Position numbers and translations under genes: made by a program. Source: Dipteronia dyeriana (taxonomy: Eukaryota > Streptophyta > Magnoliopsida > Sapindales > Sapindaceae). From it: a stretch of 64,000 nucleotides of DNA. Position 1 is the stretch's first letter; every line of letters starts with the position of its first letter. The stretch spans positions 95,184,652 to 95,248,651 of the forward strand of contig CM065299.1 in assembly GCA_032871835.1 (NCBI GenBank). The letters run 5' to 3'. The notes under the pieces were generated by a model that did no database searches, was not told where the DNA came from, and saw only the letters and a list, made by a program, of their open reading frames with translations. This document shows positions 62,274 to 64,000 of this stretch, piece after piece.

Positions 62274-62949
62274 TGAAGAATCTGATCATAACATCAATAG
62301 CATACCAGTACCAAGCAGAAAATCAGGTGGCCTTTGAATCAGAATTTTTTGCTTGGAAACAAACACTAGACATTGTGAGGACTATTTAAGATTATTGATG
62401 GATATATATTTTAATCAAAAGATAAAGATTGAGATGAGTGATTGAGTGAAGATTCCAAACAAGAAATTAGAAATTAGAAATTAGAAATCAAATCAAATTA
62501 AATGAATTAAACAAATTGGGTTGAAAATGACAGGGTTGGGTCAAGAGTGAGTATGATTACAAAGGAGGGTTTGATTAAAAAGTAAAATACTTATGATTAT
62601 TAAATTTTATGCCAAAAATAATACTAATAATAATGATGGATTGATGGTCCTTTGTTTACGTTGACCAAAATATTTAAACACAATAAAAAAACTCCGGTTT
62701 AAAAATGAAACAGAGAAAGAAAAAAGAAAAAAAGAAAACCAGTAAAACAAATCAAAAGCAAAGAATTTTCATTAAGCTGCTGTCTTTTGTGTTTGTTTTG
62801 TACATCATAAAATATCTGTTTGGGTTTGATTAAGTAGAATAATTATATCTTTCCATTTTTTTTTTCATGGAAAGATCAGATAAATGTAAAGCTCAACTTG
62901 ATTAGATTACAAAACTAGGAATTTATTGTGTTTAGAGATAATTTTGGGA
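62274..62949. other. Upstream region of the Yippee-like gene
   Basis: Presumed promoter and leader. GAAATTAGAAATTAGAAATT-type triplicate repeats occur near 62464-62488. No TATA box was assigned. Confidence 0.35.
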
Positions 62950-63395
62950 GTGAGTGTTGTTGATGCTGCAGCTATTGTTTTTGCTCGCTCTGTTTATGAG
63001 GAGGTGGTGGAGGCATTCTTATGGCCGATATGGGTCGAATCAGATGCCTTGGGGGCGGTTAGATTGTTCGAAGGCAGATGTAGATAATGTTGTTCATGAC
63101 ATTAAGGGGTGTTTTTTTTTTTTTTCACGACTTATATCTTAGTTTCATTAAAGATTTAAATTAAGTGGCTTGTGTTGTTTGTTTTCATGACTTAAATATT
63201 AAATTAAGATTAAAAAAAAAAACATCTTATATGTCTTGTGCTAGCGCTGCGGATATTTCTATGAAGTTTGTTCCTAAACTTTGTAACGAGGTGGCCTATA
63301 GTGCTGCCCGTTTACTTTTTCATTGAATGATCCTGTTGTTTGGTTTGCTTCTGTTCCAGGTTGGCTTGAATTGTTGGCCAATTCTGATTAGTATG
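62950..63395 (+). pseudogene. LINE RNase H-domain relic
   Basis: Frames broken by stops and an AT-rich interruption (about 63110-63235) still show an RNase H-like domain of plant LINE type: a PIWVESDALGAV segment (about 63028-63063, the catalytic ESD), DNVVHDIKGC (about 63083-63112), then ISMKFVPKLCNEVAYSAARL (about 63254-63313), which corresponds to the conserved VPR.CN.VAH..A motif, and after a shift VWFASVPGWLELLANSD (about 63340-63390). A run of ten A (63427-63436) shortly after may be the 3' tail. This is a decayed, 5'-truncated copy. Confidence 0.6.
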
Positions 63396-63436
63396 TTTCT
63401 TCTTCCGTTGAATAGTCCTTTTGAAAAAAAAAATAT

Positions 63437-64000
63437 ATTAGACAAAATAATAACAATAATAATGAAATCTTACCAACCAGATGAGGGTGAACCGGTCCAC
63501 TCAAACCTGGTTGGATTATGAGATTAGGGAATCAAGTGCTTCACTCTCAGGTCATCTCCTTTTAAAATGGAGACCCAAACCACTTCAATGGTTCTCTATA
63601 TTGAGAAACCCAAGAAATAAAGATCCATTTTTCATCTCTACATTTAGAGATCCAAAATCTCATTCTCCATTTCACTATTAACCTTTTCTAATCTAATTTT
63701 ACTATCGTATCTATCCTTTAACTCTTATTATATCATTTTTACATTTTTACATTTTTAACTAAACTCAATTAATGTACTATAACTTTTTATTAATAAATCT
63801 AATTATACAGTTAAAAATATTTTGTTAAGATCTTTCATCCAAGTTTAATATTGACTATATTTGACTATTTTTTTTATTACACCTTATATTTTAATCAATG
63901 AATTAAAAGTATTTTAATTCAAAACAAATATTTTCAAATCATTATTTTTAATCAATGTTTTGATATCATCAATAAAATTGAAATCTTCAAATTAAAATAC
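63437..64000. other. AT-rich end of window
   Basis: Between about 63575 and 63680, sequence with TTCTCTATATTGAGAAACC and CATTTAGAGATCC phrases resembles common plant MITE ends, but no partner end is visible. Nothing else recognised. Confidence 0.35.

Overview
This is nuclear DNA of a flowering plant, most likely a eudicot. Genes are split by AT-rich GT-AG introns. The encoded set includes RABA3-type Rab, THO7, PUB/ARM, PPR, ECA2, RS31, KIC and Yippee proteins. Intergenic DNA is AT-rich and full of plant transposon families. Genes were assigned by protein resemblance recalled from memory plus splice-site reading; no database was searched.

Layout. 1-7 kb: first exon of a RABA3-like Rab GTPase (-), THO7 (-), then a 1.28-kb non-autonomous hAT element. 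7-10.2 kb: a chloroplast ATP-synthase delta/OSCP-like protein (+) and an intronless P-class PPR protein (+). 10.2-15.2 kb: gene-free, with small transposon relics and a GA-rich tract. 15.3-26.9 kb: a four-exon U-box/ARM E3 ligase (+), a two-exon E+-class PPR protein (+), and a seven-exon ECA2-type Ca2+-ATPase (-) convergent with the PPR gene.

27-53.3 kb is a transposon nest without intact host genes. A ~170-bp satellite-like array (30.9-33.3 kb) carries a solo LTR whose 5-bp target duplication can be checked against sister repeat units. It is followed by a Mutator-like (MULE) fragment. Next comes a Ty1/copia element whose ~2.1-kb 5' LTR (36724-45502) is split by a 6.7-kb MULE, which itself contains a LINE fragment. 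The copia gag-pol pseudogene breaks off at about 49948 against a truncated hAT transposase, and that hAT is itself interrupted by a CACTA element.

53.4-64 kb: the SR splicing factor RS31 (+), the EF-hand protein KIC (-), a MITE, a 398-bp foldback element with a 10-bp target duplication, a Yippee-like protein (-), and a LINE RNase H relic. The host genes are unrelated housekeeping and regulatory genes and form no operon or cluster. No CRISPR, rRNA or convincing functional tRNA was seen. The least ordinary feature is a MULE design in which minisatellite arrays sit in the first intron of the transposase gene and again, in inverted orientation, on the far side of the element.
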